The notes under the pieces are model-generated. The model saw only the letters and a program-made list of their open reading frames with translations, searched no databases and had not been told where the DNA came from. Below, in pieces: positions 42,034-53,207 of a stretch of 64,000 bases of DNA. Each line of letters opens with the position of its first letter. Position 1 is the first letter of the stretch. A program made the position numbers and the translations under genes. Source of the DNA: UBA4744 sp963707435 (GTDB lineage: Bacteria > Actinomycetota > Acidimicrobiia > Spongiisociales > UBA4744); assembly GCA_963707435.1 (NCBI GenBank), contig CAVPPF010000005.1, forward strand, positions 372,001 through 436,000, written 5' to 3'.

Positions 42034-43723
42034 ATGCAATCGACCGTTGGAACGCCTCTCGATGTGGTCCGGAGGATCGTCCCGGTGCACCTCCACCGGG
42101 CGCAGATCCTCGTCTTCGGTCTGCTCGTCGTGGCAATCGGAGTAACCATCATCGTTCCCGAACAAGCCGCAACCGCCGGACCACTCGGGGTTCTGCTCGG
42201 CTACGGAACGACCGGTTTTGTGCTGGTCCGCAAGGTCGGGCAGATGGAGGGGCGCGAGAAACGCGCCTGGTCGCTGGTCGGAGCCGGTTTCCTGGTCGCA
42301 GCTTTTGGCATCGGCACGGTGGCGGCCATCGAGATGATTACCGGGTCGGTCCCGGCTTTCGGGCCCACCGACGTCCTATTCATTCTGTCGTACATCCTGA
42401 TCCTGACCGGGTTCGCGTCGCTGCCCCACTTCCCCCTCAGCATGGCCCAGCGAGTCCGGGTCTACCTCGACAGCCTGATCGGTGCAGCCTCGTTGGGAGT
42501 CATCATGTGGGTGGTGGCCCTCGACGACATCCTGCACGAGTTCGCAACCGCCTCGGCCTGGGATCGGTGGGCGGGCTCCGCCTATCCGCTCGTCGACGTG
42601 GCCGCGCTCATGGTGGTGGTCATTGTGTCGGTCCGGCGCAGCAGCTTCCGCTTCGACCTTCGCCTCATGCTCTTTGCGGTCGGCATCATCCTGCAATCGG
42701 CCGCCGACCTGCGTTTCCTGGCCACCGGAGTCGGCAAGACCTTCTCCGAAGCGCAACCGAATTTCGCGGTGTTTCTGCTGGCAACGATGCTGTACCTGTC
42801 CGCAGCCTTCCTGGTTGAGCGACAGCCCAAGGCGCGGGCCTACGCCGACCGGAGAACCCCGATCTGGGCCATCGTCACACCTTATTCGGTAGCGATCGCG
42901 ATGGTGCTCTGTTGATCAGCCAGACCGACCAGTGTTTCGCTCTCGACCAACACCCAGATTCTGTTGACGGCGACGTACGTCGTCGGCGGTCTCGTCATTG
43001 CCCGCCAGGGAATCGCCATCCGGGAGAACCGGCTCCTCCTCGAGAAGCAGCGAGCCGAGTTGGTCTCGTCGATTTCCCACGAGCTGCGCACCCCCTTGAC
43101 GGCCGTCGTCGGGTTCCTCGACGTGCTCACCGATGACCAAACCGCGCTCGAAGAGGCAGAACGAAAGGATCTCACGCGTGGTGATCAAGGACCAGGCCCG
43201 CCACATGTCCAGGATCGTATCCGACCTCATTCTGCTGGCGAGGGGATCTCCCGAGGACATGACCCTGAAGGAGAGCGTGGTCCCGGTCTCGAGTGTGGTC
43301 GAGAACGCCGTCCATTCGGTCGATGCCCAGAACGTATCGCTCAGCACGGAGATGGAGACCGGCCTGCAAGCCAGGATCGACTCGGGTCGTGTGCAGCAGA
43401 TCCTCATCAACCTGCTTTCCAATGCCGCCCGCTACGGCAACGGGCAGAGCTTGATCGTGGTCCGCAGCGAGAACCGGGACCTGACGATCGAGGTCCACGA
43501 CAACGGTCCGGGGGTGCCGAAGAAGTACGAGCGGGTGGTGTGGGAGCGATTTGAGCGTGGGGTGAACCGCCTCAACGCCTCGATTCCCGGATCAGGGATC
43601 GGATTGGCCGTTGTCTCGACCATCGCCACAGCCCACGGGGGCAGCACCGGCTACCGCCAATCAGAACGCTTGGGCGGCGCCTGCTTCCGCGTGGTCCTTC
43701 CCAACCGCATCGAAGCTGCGTAG
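42034..43723 (+). CDS. Polytopic membrane histidine kinase (in-frame TGA and one frameshift)
   Basis: The first 290 residues contain nine to ten hydrophobic helices, for example AQILVFGLLVVAIGVTIIV and GAASLGVIMWVVAL. The coding frame carries TGA at 42913-42915, but the same frame continues with SVSLSTNTQILLTATYVVGG, the last helix, then the H-box LVSSISHELRTPLTAVVGF. The frame then shifts near 43158 and continues to the N-box INLLSNAARYGNG, the G1 box DNGPGVP and the G2 box GSGIGLAVVS. Together they make one kinase of about 563 residues; alternatively a membrane protein and a kinase were split by a real stop. The substrate sensed is unknown. The single-domain response regulator at 43965 is convergent and a plausible partner. 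Confidence 0.8.
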
Positions 43724-43814
43724 CTTTTCCACCCTCGCAACCCGATCGCTCGGCGATCGGCCGACTCTCCCGCCGTCGAGAGAAGCAACAATCACCGCAG
43801 CTGGGTTTTTACGT

Positions 43815-43954
43815 CCTCCCCCGCCCAAGGTGGGGGAGGTGGCTCGGCTCGAACAGAGCCGAGCCGGAGGGGGCAGAGCCGAGCCGGAGGGGGCGAGCCG
43901 AGCCGGAGGAGGCAGAGCCGAGCCGGAGGAGACAGAGCCGAGCCGGAGGGGGCA
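43815..43954. repeat. Palindromes followed by a ~20-bp tandem repeat x5
   Basis: The hairpin CCTCCCCC/GGGGGAGG (43815-43839) is followed by a perfect 10-bp hairpin GGCTCGGCTC-GAACA-GAGCCGAGCC (43841-43865). From 43856 five tandem units of 19-20 bp follow, the consensus being GAGCCGAGCCGGAGGGGGCA. The array ends 11 bp before the response regulator stop, between convergent genes, and may act in termination. Confidence 0.85.
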
Positions 43955-43964
43955 CACCGACAGG

Positions 43965-44351
43965 TCAGGCGACGTCCACGAGGTCGTTGACAGCCTTGCG
44001 GAACTTGTCCACGTCGAAGGGTTTGGCGAGGTAGCCATTCGCTCCGGCCAGCCTGGCCCTCTGCAGAGTTTCGGCGTCGTCGCGGGCCGTGACGATCAAT
44101 ACCGGCACGCTCGCCGTGCGCGGTTCGGCACGGAGCCGGCCGAGGATGGCCCATCCGTCAACTTCGGGCAGGCCAAGATCGAGCACTACGAGTTCGAAAT
44201 CATGTGCCGCAATAGCCTCGAGGGCATCGGCACCATTCGTGCATACGAGCGGGTTGAATCCTGCCGCGATCAGCATGCGCTCCTGGACCGTCCAGGTCGC
44301 CTCGGCATCCTCAACGACCAGGACCTTTCGCCGGGTTTTCGAATCGACCAT
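43965..44351 (-). CDS. Single-domain response regulator (CheY-like receiver)
   Basis: 128 residues forming one receiver domain with no output domain. The acidic pocket is VVEDAEAT (Glu-Asp), the phosphoacceptor is VVLDLGLPEVDGW (Asp near residue 57), the switch Thr is in VLIVTARDD and the Lys in GYLAKPFD. It probably relays phosphate or acts by protein contact. It is convergent with the kinase at 42034 and divergent from nothing nearby. ATG with GAGG about 6 bases upstream. The gap to protein C (44352-44475) holds no gene. Confidence 0.92.
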   Translation of the reverse strand: MVDSKTRRKVLVVEDAEATWTVQERMLIAAGFNPLVCTNGADALEAIAAHDFELVVLDLGLPEVDGWAILGRLRAEPRTASVPVLIVTARDDAETLQRARLAGANGYLAKPFDVDKFRKAVNDLVDVA

Positions 44352-44475
44352 GCGAGCCTCAATGGTTCGACAGCAGAGAGGAGGCGAACCTCCCCTCTCC
44401 TATGTGTCGACCGTCACGGGCGCAAGCTTGACCTATTTCGACCGTCCGTCGGGAACGATTCGGGTCGCGAACCTG

Positions 44476-47400
44476 TCACTGGATCTCGCAGCGCTTGACC
44501 GTCTCGCCGTTGGCACAGGTGTCGATCCCGGGGCCACCGTCGATAAAATCGTTGTTCGCCCCCCGTCGAGCCAGTCGTTGCCCCACTGGCCGTAGAGCTT
44601 GTCGTTGCCCTCCTCGCCGGAGATCTCGTCGTTGCCGAAACCGCCGTAGAGCTTGTCGTTGCCCGGGCCGCCAAACAGGTAGTCGTTTCCGGCCTGGCCG
44701 TAGAGCTTGTCGTTACCCTCGTCGCCGAAGAGGGTGTCGTCTCCGAGCACGCCACCCCACAGTGAGTCATTGCCCGACCCGCCATGCAGTTCATCGGTGC
44801 CGGATTCGCCGTACAGCTTGTCGTTACCCTCGTCACCCCAGAGGATGTCATCACCCTGCAGGCCGGCCCAGATCCGGTCGTTTCCGAACCCGCCGTGCAC
44901 CTGGTCGTTTCCGGCTCCGGCGTAGATCCTGTCGTTGCCGGGACCACCGCAGATGATGTCGTTTCCGCCGAAGCCCCACAGGACGTCGTTGCCACCGAGC
45001 CCGAAGATAACGTCGTCCCCGGAAGTCCCGTAGATGACATCCTTCTCGTTGGTGCCCGTGTGCGTAGGAGTCGCGGTTTCACATACGTTGTCGCCGCTTG
45101 GCAGAACGGTGTAGTTGACCGACTGCACCGTGGTTTTGCCGGTGAGATCCGTTGCCGTGACGGTGAAGACCTTCGATCCACTCGAGGAATCAATCGGATC
45201 TCCCTGGACAACAGTGCCCACACACGTATCAACTCCGGCGCCCGCGTCGGCACAGTCGTATTCCGACGGCACGACCGCGCCCTGGTCGAAGGTCGCCCCT
45301 TCGGACGGCGTTATGAAGGTGATGGTCGGTGCGTCCACGTCAATTGGCACGTAGACGAGGGCCGGTGCCGACCCACCCAGAATCGTTACCTGGTGGACGT
45401 CCGTTCCTAGTGAAGCCGGCACCACGATCGTGCCATTCACCACGGGGCCCTGGTCCACGCCGTTGATCTGATAGGTCAATCCAACCGGCCCTGTTACTGA
45501 GATCACCACGTCGCCGCCGTACCATCCACCGGTTCCGGCAGCAGGCAGATCGATGCCGATGTCTCCGGGTATGTCCGGCTGCGCAACCGGCTGGTAGTTG
45601 ACGCCCTTGAAAGAGGTCACAGCCAGGTTTCCATTGTGGTCGACAGCCTGGCAGAACACCTCGACCTGGGTTGGATCCACCGTTCCGACCGAAGCTCCAG
45701 ACGACCAGATTCCGTTCGCGGATTGGTTGAGCTCCAAACCAACCCATCCAGCGGCACCAGGCAGGCGGTAGTGACAGGCGGCCCTGGTAACCGTACTTGG
45801 CGAGTCGTCGGTGATCGCCGCAGACACGGTGAAGGTCCCGGCCACGGCCGTCGCCTGCACCGAACTGAAGGTGGGAGGCGTTACATCGGGATCAGCCGGA
45901 TCGGCGTAGTAGACCGTGAGGTCCGCGGATGTGATCAGCCGCTCGGTGCCGATCCCTTCGCCGGCCCCGTTCGGCCGGAACTGCCCGCGGATCATGGTCA
46001 GCGCGCAGCGTTCCTGGCCAAGAACGTTCGAACAGGCAACGTTCTGGACGCGGGCTGGAAAGAAGACGTCACTCGGATTGCTCGGTTCGTTCGCCGCCAG
46101 GTCGACCACCGGTCGTCCGAAGGCAATCGGGACACCTGCCGTCTCCGAGATCTGGAGGTTCTCGATGAACGCTCCCCGAGGGACAAGACCGGTTGCCGTG
46201 GGCGCCAGCGGGATCGTGCTGATTGGCTGGATGGGACGATCGTGCACCGTCACGGCTCGTCCGTCGAGCGAGAAGTACTGGCGAGAGCCAACGGTTTCAG
46301 AGGTGAAACTGTCACCACCGAACGATGCCGTGGCCTTCGGTTGGCCCGTCACCGGATCCGGCGTCACAACGGCCGGGGGTGGTCCGGCCGGCGGCGTACC
46401 GCCACCCGTCGAGTACATCGGGAACCCGTACAGGGTGGCTTCCATCAGGACATGCGCGTCGTAGACGGCCGCCAGACCCAGCTCCAGGTAGTACAGATTC
46501 TTGGCAACCGCCAGCGCCTCACCGATGGGGAGACCCGCCACGAGTTGCTCGGTGAACAGCTCCATGAGTCGTTCTGAGTACGCAACCGTGACGGTGTCGC
46601 CAAACCCGAAGCTGGTGTTGCCGACGTAGGACGCACCTTCCTGGGCAAACACCTGGGCCCAATCGAGGGCCAGAGGACTGCTGGTTCCGATCGCTACGTC
46701 GGAGACGCTCACCCCGGAGTTGCATCCCATCGTGTAGTACACGCGGCCATTGAGGGAACCGGACAGCGCAACCACGTCGTTGACCGTGAAGAGGTCGGCT
46801 TCGATGTTCTGCGCATCCTGATCGGATGGGAGCGCCCGGTAGTGGTCGTAGTGGGCGTTGACAGATGAGATATCAGGACTCAGGTTCAATCCGTCGATAA
46901 CGTCCTGCGCGGTCCACAAGCCAGCCGGAATGGGATCTCCTTCGGGAATGATGGGATCTAGGAGGGCCGTGTTCGTGCCGCTGGAGGCGGCGCTCAGGTC
47001 GTTGTTGACCTCAACCGACCCGTCGTAGAGAAAGTCGTACCCGGTGACCAGCGTGTCGGCCGTGTCGATATCGAGCGTGCCGTTGTAGGTCTCAAAAGCA
47101 TCGATCTGGTTGATGATCTCATCCGGCCATTCGACAACCCGGCCGACCGCAAAGTCCTCAACGAACAGGTGTCCGCTCAGGAACGGGATCGGGTTGAGGT
47201 CGGCGTAGGCAGCATCGGTGAGGATGTTGTTCGTCACCAGGCTCCCGTACAGCGAACCGATGCTCTCATCAAATGTCGGGGCGTAGCTCGACGCCTTGGA
47301 CAGCTGCACCAGGTCCGGCTCACGCCACATCGGGACCATCTCGTCGCCGCCGATGATCGTGATGTACCGCAGGTTGGGAGCGTCGGCGCGGACGTCGTCA

Positions 47401-50400
47401 ACAATCGCAGTGATTGCCTTCACGGCCGCGTTGGCCAGGTTCGGGTCGCACGGCTGCCGGTACCAGTTGTTCAGTGCCGTTCGGACTGCTGCGTTTCGGT
47501 CGATCGGATACACGACCCCATTGACGTCACCGCGGGAGGCAAACGTCGCCAGGCGGGCCATCACCGTATCGGTGTCGGCTGCTCCGTATGCCTGGGCCAT
47601 GCTCGCCGGATTCACCAGGATCAGCGTCTCCGTCGAAGCGTTGGCCGTCGGCACTCCATACGAGGATTCCGTCACCGGATCGGAGTACCAACCCGGGGCG
47701 GCACAAATCGGAGCGATAGCCGGAGGATCGACGTCAATGAACAGACTGAACGGCGATGCCGTCGCCGTGGACTCGTTGTACGCCTCGACCTGGATGATGA
47801 TCGACTCCCCGGCATACTCTGTCGGATCATCGATGCGGACCTGACCTTGTTCGTTTCCTGTACCACGGTTGGTCGAGACAGCGGCAACCTGGCCTCCTCC
47901 GGTCGGGATGTCCTGAATCGTCTCCGGCTGCACCGTGCGGCCGGGACCGTCGGCGGCCACGGGCACGGTGGCAAGCGGGCTGCCTTCGTCGAACGCGGTG
48001 GGCGGCAGGTTGGCCGGTTTGTAGATGACCAGATCGGCATCGGAAGCTCCCCCATTGGGCTGGCCGACCAGTACAGAAACGGTCGAGCCAGCCTGCAGCG
48101 GAATCTGCTTCTCGAACTCGTCGACGTCCCCGCGCGTGGCGATGTAGCCGTAGTAGAGGACGTCTGCTTCTACCGGACGCACTTCGTCGGGATTCGGTTC
48201 GCCGATTTCGAGAACGTCGACGCTGGCGCCGTCACCGACTGGATCCTCATCGCCGAAGTACACCGTTGCGGTTGCTTCCTTGGCTCCCAGCGAGAAACCG
48301 GCGAGCGCATCGAATTCGAGCGTGTAGGTGCCGGGGTTCAGGGAACCGAGGGAGTAAGCAAGGTAGGTAGGACCACCCTCACCGAACCCGGGCTCGACGG
48401 GATCGAGGCCTGCCCCGGTGGTGGTCGTCGAACCCGCCAGGTAGATGAAGTCATCGGGAAGATCAACGTCGACGTAGGTTTCCTGGCCGGCACCGGGTCC
48501 GTCGATCGCGATTTCGACCGTGTAATGGAGAGGGGTGATGCCGCTGTCGGTCGAACAGCCGGCCTCCGGTTCGTACTCACAGGCGTACACCTGCAGCCCG
48601 TTCGGATCGAGGTCCTGCCAGGGCAGGTCATCGAGCGGGAGCAGCAGGATCAGCAGATCGGCCAGACTGAGGGTCCCGTAGTTGTTGCCCGGGTCCCCGA
48701 TGACACCTGCTCCGTAGAGATAGGCAAGAGAGAAGGACCCAACCAGATCTTCCAGTGTGTAATCGCCGAAAGCTGCGAATGCGCTTGCCAGATCGCCCAG
48801 TGTGGCTCCGGCGGACAGGCCACCCGCGAGAGCGATCTCCCCGAGGGTCTGCGTCGGGTCGCTGCAATCCACAATCCCGCAATCGATCGCCGAAAGCGGA
48901 ATGGCGCTCAGCGGAATAGCGCTGAGCGGCGCCGATTGCCACTCGATGGCGCTCAGCGGAGTCGACGCCAGACCGCTCGCCAGGGTGAAATCAATGGCAC
49001 TCAAAGGAATGGCCGACAAAGGAAGCTCGCTGGGCGCGATGGCACTCAATGGAATGGCACTCAACGGGCTCGCATCGACACTTCCGTACGACGCGACGAC
49101 ATCCGCAAGGGTGGTCAGCGTGGAGCAGTCCACCAGGGAACACGCCCCGCCAATTGCACTCAGCGGAATGGCGCTCAACGGAGCCGCCGACAGGTCAATG
49201 GCGCTGAGCGGGATGGCGCTCAACGGGATGGCACTCAACGGAATCGCGCTCAACGGCGCGTCGGCCGGGATGGCGCTCAACGGGATCGCGCTCAACGGGA
49301 TCGCGCTCAAAGGACTGGAGCTGATACTGCCGAACGCCGAGATCACGTCTCCCAGAGTCTCGAGCGACGCGGAGCAGTCCACCAATCCCCCGGGGTTGCA
49401 AACCCCACCAATGGCGCTCAACGGGATCGCGCTCAACGGCGAGTTCTCGATGTCGATGGCGCTCAATGGAATGGCGCTCAACGGCGAGTTCAGGATGTCG
49501 ATGGCGCTGAGCGGGATCGCGCTCAGTGGAATCGCACTCAACGGAATCGCACTCAACGGAATCGCACTCAACGGCGAAGCGTCGGGACTGCTGCCGATGG
49601 CGCTGAGCGGACTCGACAGCAGGAGCCCGCTATTCGCAAAGAGAAACTCAAAGATGTCGACTTCAGCAAGAAGGGTTGAAGCAATCTCCGAATCCCCGAT
49701 GTTGATCTCGTCCAAGACATCGGAACGCTGGGGTTCGGGCAAGGCGAGTACATCCTGGAGCGTCGTGTTTTGCGGGATCGCCCCATCCAGATCCGTGCCA
49801 ACCAGCAGATCATCCCATCCGCCGATGGCAGACAAGGGAATGTCGCTGAGCAAGATCGCGCTGAGTGGCACACCGGTCAAGGTGGCGATCGCACTGAGCG
49901 GGATGGCGCTCAACGGGATGGCGCTGAGCGGAGATCCCTTCAGCCCGATCGCGCTGAGCGGAATCGCCGAAAGAGGCGCCCCCTCCGGACCTCCGTCTGA
50001 TTCGGTGAACAGGGAGAGAGGAATCACGTCGATCGGCACCGCGGCGGCACCTGCCTCCACTTCGGTGGAGTCCGCGGAGAAGGTCACTTCTCCGAGGGTG
50101 GCCGGATCGATCTCGTCGAGCTCGAAAGCACCGATGTCGCAGGCGGCGCCTTGCGGACGGGGTATTCCGCGCTGGTCGGTAGCTTCGCACGTCGATGGGA
50201 TGGACTCGATTGAGTCACCAGGGTCGCCGGCGTCAATTGCAGGGCTCTCGACCTCCAAAGCATGGGTGGGGGTCGGGCCACCGTTGTCGGCCAGCGGTGC
50301 GAGGCCCGGATCGAGCGGAGTTGTGGGGGTTCCAACCTGGTTGCCGCCGACGCCATCGGTCACACCACATCCGCCGGCCCCGATCAGGTTGAATCCGCTC

Positions 50401-52926
50401 ACCCGTCACCGGTAGCTCGCTCACGCAATCGTTGGGGAAGATGCCGTCGTTGTCGACCTCGTTGCCGGCAACAATCGTATTGGAAAGGGAAAGCGGGGCC
50501 GAGATGTTCTCGATTCCGCCGGCGGTATCGAACGCGGTGTTGTCGGTGACCGTCACGTTGTTGAGCTGGGTACCGGACGACTCGGGGTTGTAGTCGGGGA
50601 AACAGCCGTCGATGGAAATCCCACCGCCGGTGGGAGCGGTGTTTCCGCTGACGGTGCTGTTGAAGATCGTCACCACATCGGAATCACAAGCTGCGACGCC
50701 GCCACCGTTGAAGTCGGCGAGGTTGCCGGAGGCGGTCGTCGAATCGATAGTCAGCGTTCCGTTGCTGAAGATTCCACCACCGCTCCCACCGGGGTCATAG
50801 CTGTCGGCCGTGAATGCAGTGTTTCCGCTGACGTCGCTTTCCGAGATCACCGTCGTTGCGTTGTAACCGTTGGAAATACCACCGCCGTAGCCATAAACGG
50901 TGTTACCGGTCACTGCCACCTGCGTGAGTTGAGTGAGTCCGTAGTAGTTGGCCAGACCACCACCAAGCGCCGGGCACGGCCCCTCACATTCGTATTCGAA
51001 CGCCTGGTTGTTGCTCAGCGACCCGCCGAGCATGGTCATGGTGCCGTCGTAGCCGGGCCAACCGCCGCTGAGATACACGCCGCCACCGTCGCCGTAGGCT
51101 TCGTTTCCATCAACGCCGGTATTCGTAAGCTCGAGCGAACCGCCGTAGCTGTTGAGGCCGCCGCCTCCGCCGTTGGTGGCGAGGTTACCCGGCCCAATCG
51201 TCGAATCAGCTAGGTCAATGGTGCCGAAATCGTTGAAGATCCCGCCACCAGAGCGGGCAGTGTTCCCGTTCACCGTGCCATCGGCAAACGTCACATTGCC
51301 CCACTCGTTGTAAACCCCGCCGCCGTATTCGGCGGTATTGCCGGAAACGGTCGTCAGGGTGGCATTGAGCGTTCCGTAGTCAACGTAGATGCCGCCACCC
51401 TCATACGCTGAGTTGCCGGACACGGTCACGTTGTTCAGGTTCGTCGTTGTGGGCGCAGCCTCGACCAAACCTCCCCCAACATTCCATGCGGTGTTGTCGG
51501 AGATGCTGGAGTCGGTTGCGTTGAGAGTTCCATACAGGTTGTAGATGCCACCGCCGTTGTTGGCGGAATTGCCGGTAACGGTGGTGTCGTTGATGACGTC
51601 CGCGATGCCGCCGTTGTTATAGACACCCCCACCGTACGAATTCGGGAAACCGGTCTCGGTATTCGAGTATTGGAAGGCCGTATTGTCGGAGATCGTGCTT
51701 GCCTCAACGGTGAGTTCACCGTCGGCGGCATTGTGAACCCCACCGCCGCGGCCGTTTTCCCCAAACTCGCCACCGACCGCCGCGTTGCTCCCGACGGTGC
51801 TGTTCAGGATGAAGACCTCGCCGCCATCGTTGAAGATCCCACCGCCGTTACCGGACTCGTCAATGTCCGCCCAGTAGGTGCGGAAGTGAAAATCCCTATC
51901 CGGGGTCGCGGTCAAACCACCCCCACTGTTGCTCCAGGAGATGCCGCGGTCGTATGGGTCCGCGGGAGGGTAAGCAGTGTTGCTGAAGTACCAGCTCACG
52001 GAACCACCGCCCCACTCGATCGCGTACTGCTGGTCGGGAATGAGGTTCAACGGTGGGGAGAACTCGAAGGGTATGAATGCGCTTGCACCTCCCGCGATCT
52101 CCGTGGACGGAACAAACCGCTGGACCTCCCCCAACGGCGAGAGAAGGTCCGGGGCTCCGTCGACCACCGGGTGGATCCGAACGGTTTGCGTCGAGCCCGC
52201 GTACCCGCCATCGGCTCGAAACTCCAGCTCGACGCGCTTCAAAGTGTCGAAGGTCGGAGTGAAGCCCTGCAGCAGCGACGCTCCGGAACCGGTGGTCCCC
52301 GATGTCGTCTCGTTCTCCTGGTCGACCAATCCCGGACCGAACAAACCGGCCGTGTTGCCCACAACCTGGCTGCCCGCCTGGACGGCTAAGACACCGCTGT
52401 TGTAGATGCCACCACCGTCACCGGGGAAGCTGCCGCCGGTCACCACGACGCCGTTGAGGGTCAAGTCGGCGTTGTTCTCGATCACTCGTTCGATCGACGT
52501 CTGCTCGAGCGTGAGGTTTTCCAACGTCACAACGTTGCCCGGCCGCACCCACACAACCGGATCCGAGATCACCGATCGAATGGTGATGGTTGGGTCATCG
52601 CCGATCCCGACAACGGTCAGCCCCTGGGGAAAACCCGCCTCCGGCACCTGAAAGAACCCATAGACACCCGCGTCTGCACCGGGCAGAACCTCGACGGTAA
52701 CCGGATCGGTGCTACCAAGGGCCTCAGTGATTGCTTCGTATACGGTACAGAAGTTTGCCTCACCGCAGTCTGCACTGTCCACCGTGAACGTAACGACGGT
52801 CTGCCCGCGCGCGACCGACTGATTGAAAGGAATCGGGCTCAGGACCGAGAACACCGTCAGCAACGCCAGAAACAGTGCCGTGCCGATGCGCGATCCACGG
52901 CCGCGCAATACTCCCGTACCCGTCAT
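44476..52926 (-). CDS. Giant secreted PLSAI-repeat protein C with C25-type protease domain and RTX repeats (two frameshifts)
   Basis: About 2,816 residues. The signal peptide (TALFLALLTVFSVLSP) has a likely cut before QTVV. A right-handed beta-helix (about 52600-50430, units like SGNTA..GGGIYN) ends in DQRGIPRPQ...CDIGAFE. Then come 34 exact PLSAI units (49985-48890), a beta-rich region, and a gingipain/caspase-like domain of the C25 type. Candidate catalytic residues are His in SVNAHYDH (codon 46851-46853) and Cys in YTMGCNSG (46722-46724), with the upstream strand YITIIGGDEMVPM. Ig-like domains follow, then about 14 RTX nonapeptides. The frame changes near 50410 and near 44560, where a GGGGGG run needs one more G to give the ending GIDTCANGETVKRCEIQ, stop at 44476-44478. 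It is likely exported, with Ca2+ folding the RTX end. It is a paralogue of D. Confidence 0.85.
44560..45060 (-). repeat. RTX (hemolysin-type calcium-binding) nonapeptide array
   Basis: About 14 to 16 GG.GND.(I/L/Y) units occur, such as GLGGNDVLWGFGGNDIICGG, GEEGNDKLYGQWGNDWLDGG and others. Such repeats fold into a parallel beta-roll on binding Ca2+ outside the cell. The array begins after GTNEKDVIYGTSGDDVIFG. Confidence 0.92.
48890..49985 (-). repeat. PLSAI pentapeptide repeat array in protein C (34 copies)
   Basis: 34 exact PLSAI units plus variants such as LLSDI and PLSAA-like breaks, in runs of one to five joined by 4-12 residue spacers (GLKGS, DILNS, DIENS). Longer inserts lie between clusters, some with a Cys pair (GGVCNPGGLVDCS, GGACSLVDCS). 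At DNA level the unit is 15 bp, so runs also leave the antisense frame open. Confidence 0.95.
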
Positions 52927-53207
52927 CTGGTGGCCTCCCTCGCCGTATGCTCCCCTTCGTCACCCGCCAGCGCGGCAGACGCGTTTATCACAATGCCACA
53001 TTCGGTGGCATTCGTCCACTGGCTTTCTCGACGTCGGATTCTACTGAAGCATGACCGCCCTGGATTATCGGGGGACCTGTCCCGACATGACTACCTATGT
53101 CGGCATGCCGCCGTCACCCAGGGTGAGAAGTTGGTATCTGCTGTGCGCGCCGAAAACGTCTGTCTCCCGGGCACCGACCCCGCCGATATCGCTACCCTCA
53201 ATCCACG
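52927..53207. promoter_or_regulatory. Divergent promoter gap between protein C and the cyclase-like regulator
   Basis: 281 bp without a convincing gene. It includes the ribosome-binding region of C (GGAGGCCACCAG just upstream of its ATG on the minus strand). A TACCCT hexamer at 53193-53198 lies 9 bases before the cyclase GTG, suggesting a leaderless transcript. The patch CACAATGCCACATTCGGTGGCATTCGTC at 52990-53017 has an inverted repeat, AATGCCAC/GTGGCATT, a candidate operator for control of both genes. Confidence 0.5.
52993..53012. promoter_or_regulatory. Inverted repeat AATGCCAC-ATTCG-GTGGCATT (candidate operator)
   Basis: Perfect 8-bp arms with a short spacer sit about 70 bp upstream of protein C and about 200 bp upstream of the cyclase gene. 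The symmetry suits a dimeric regulator, possibly a CRP-like protein, but the arms do not match a known consensus to my reading. Exact end coordinates are approximate by one or two bases. Confidence 0.45.

Noticed and set aside
44495..45410. Plus-strand frames across the RTX array (Arg/Ser/Pro-rich)
   Set aside because: Composition is that of antisense Gly/Asn/Asp repeats; the sense RTX motifs are unambiguous.
47169..49679. 836-codon plus-strand open frame across protein C
   Set aside because: Arg/Gly-rich, no domain, and it lies opposite the conserved C25 and beta-rich regions; a consequence of high GC and the 15-bp repeat.
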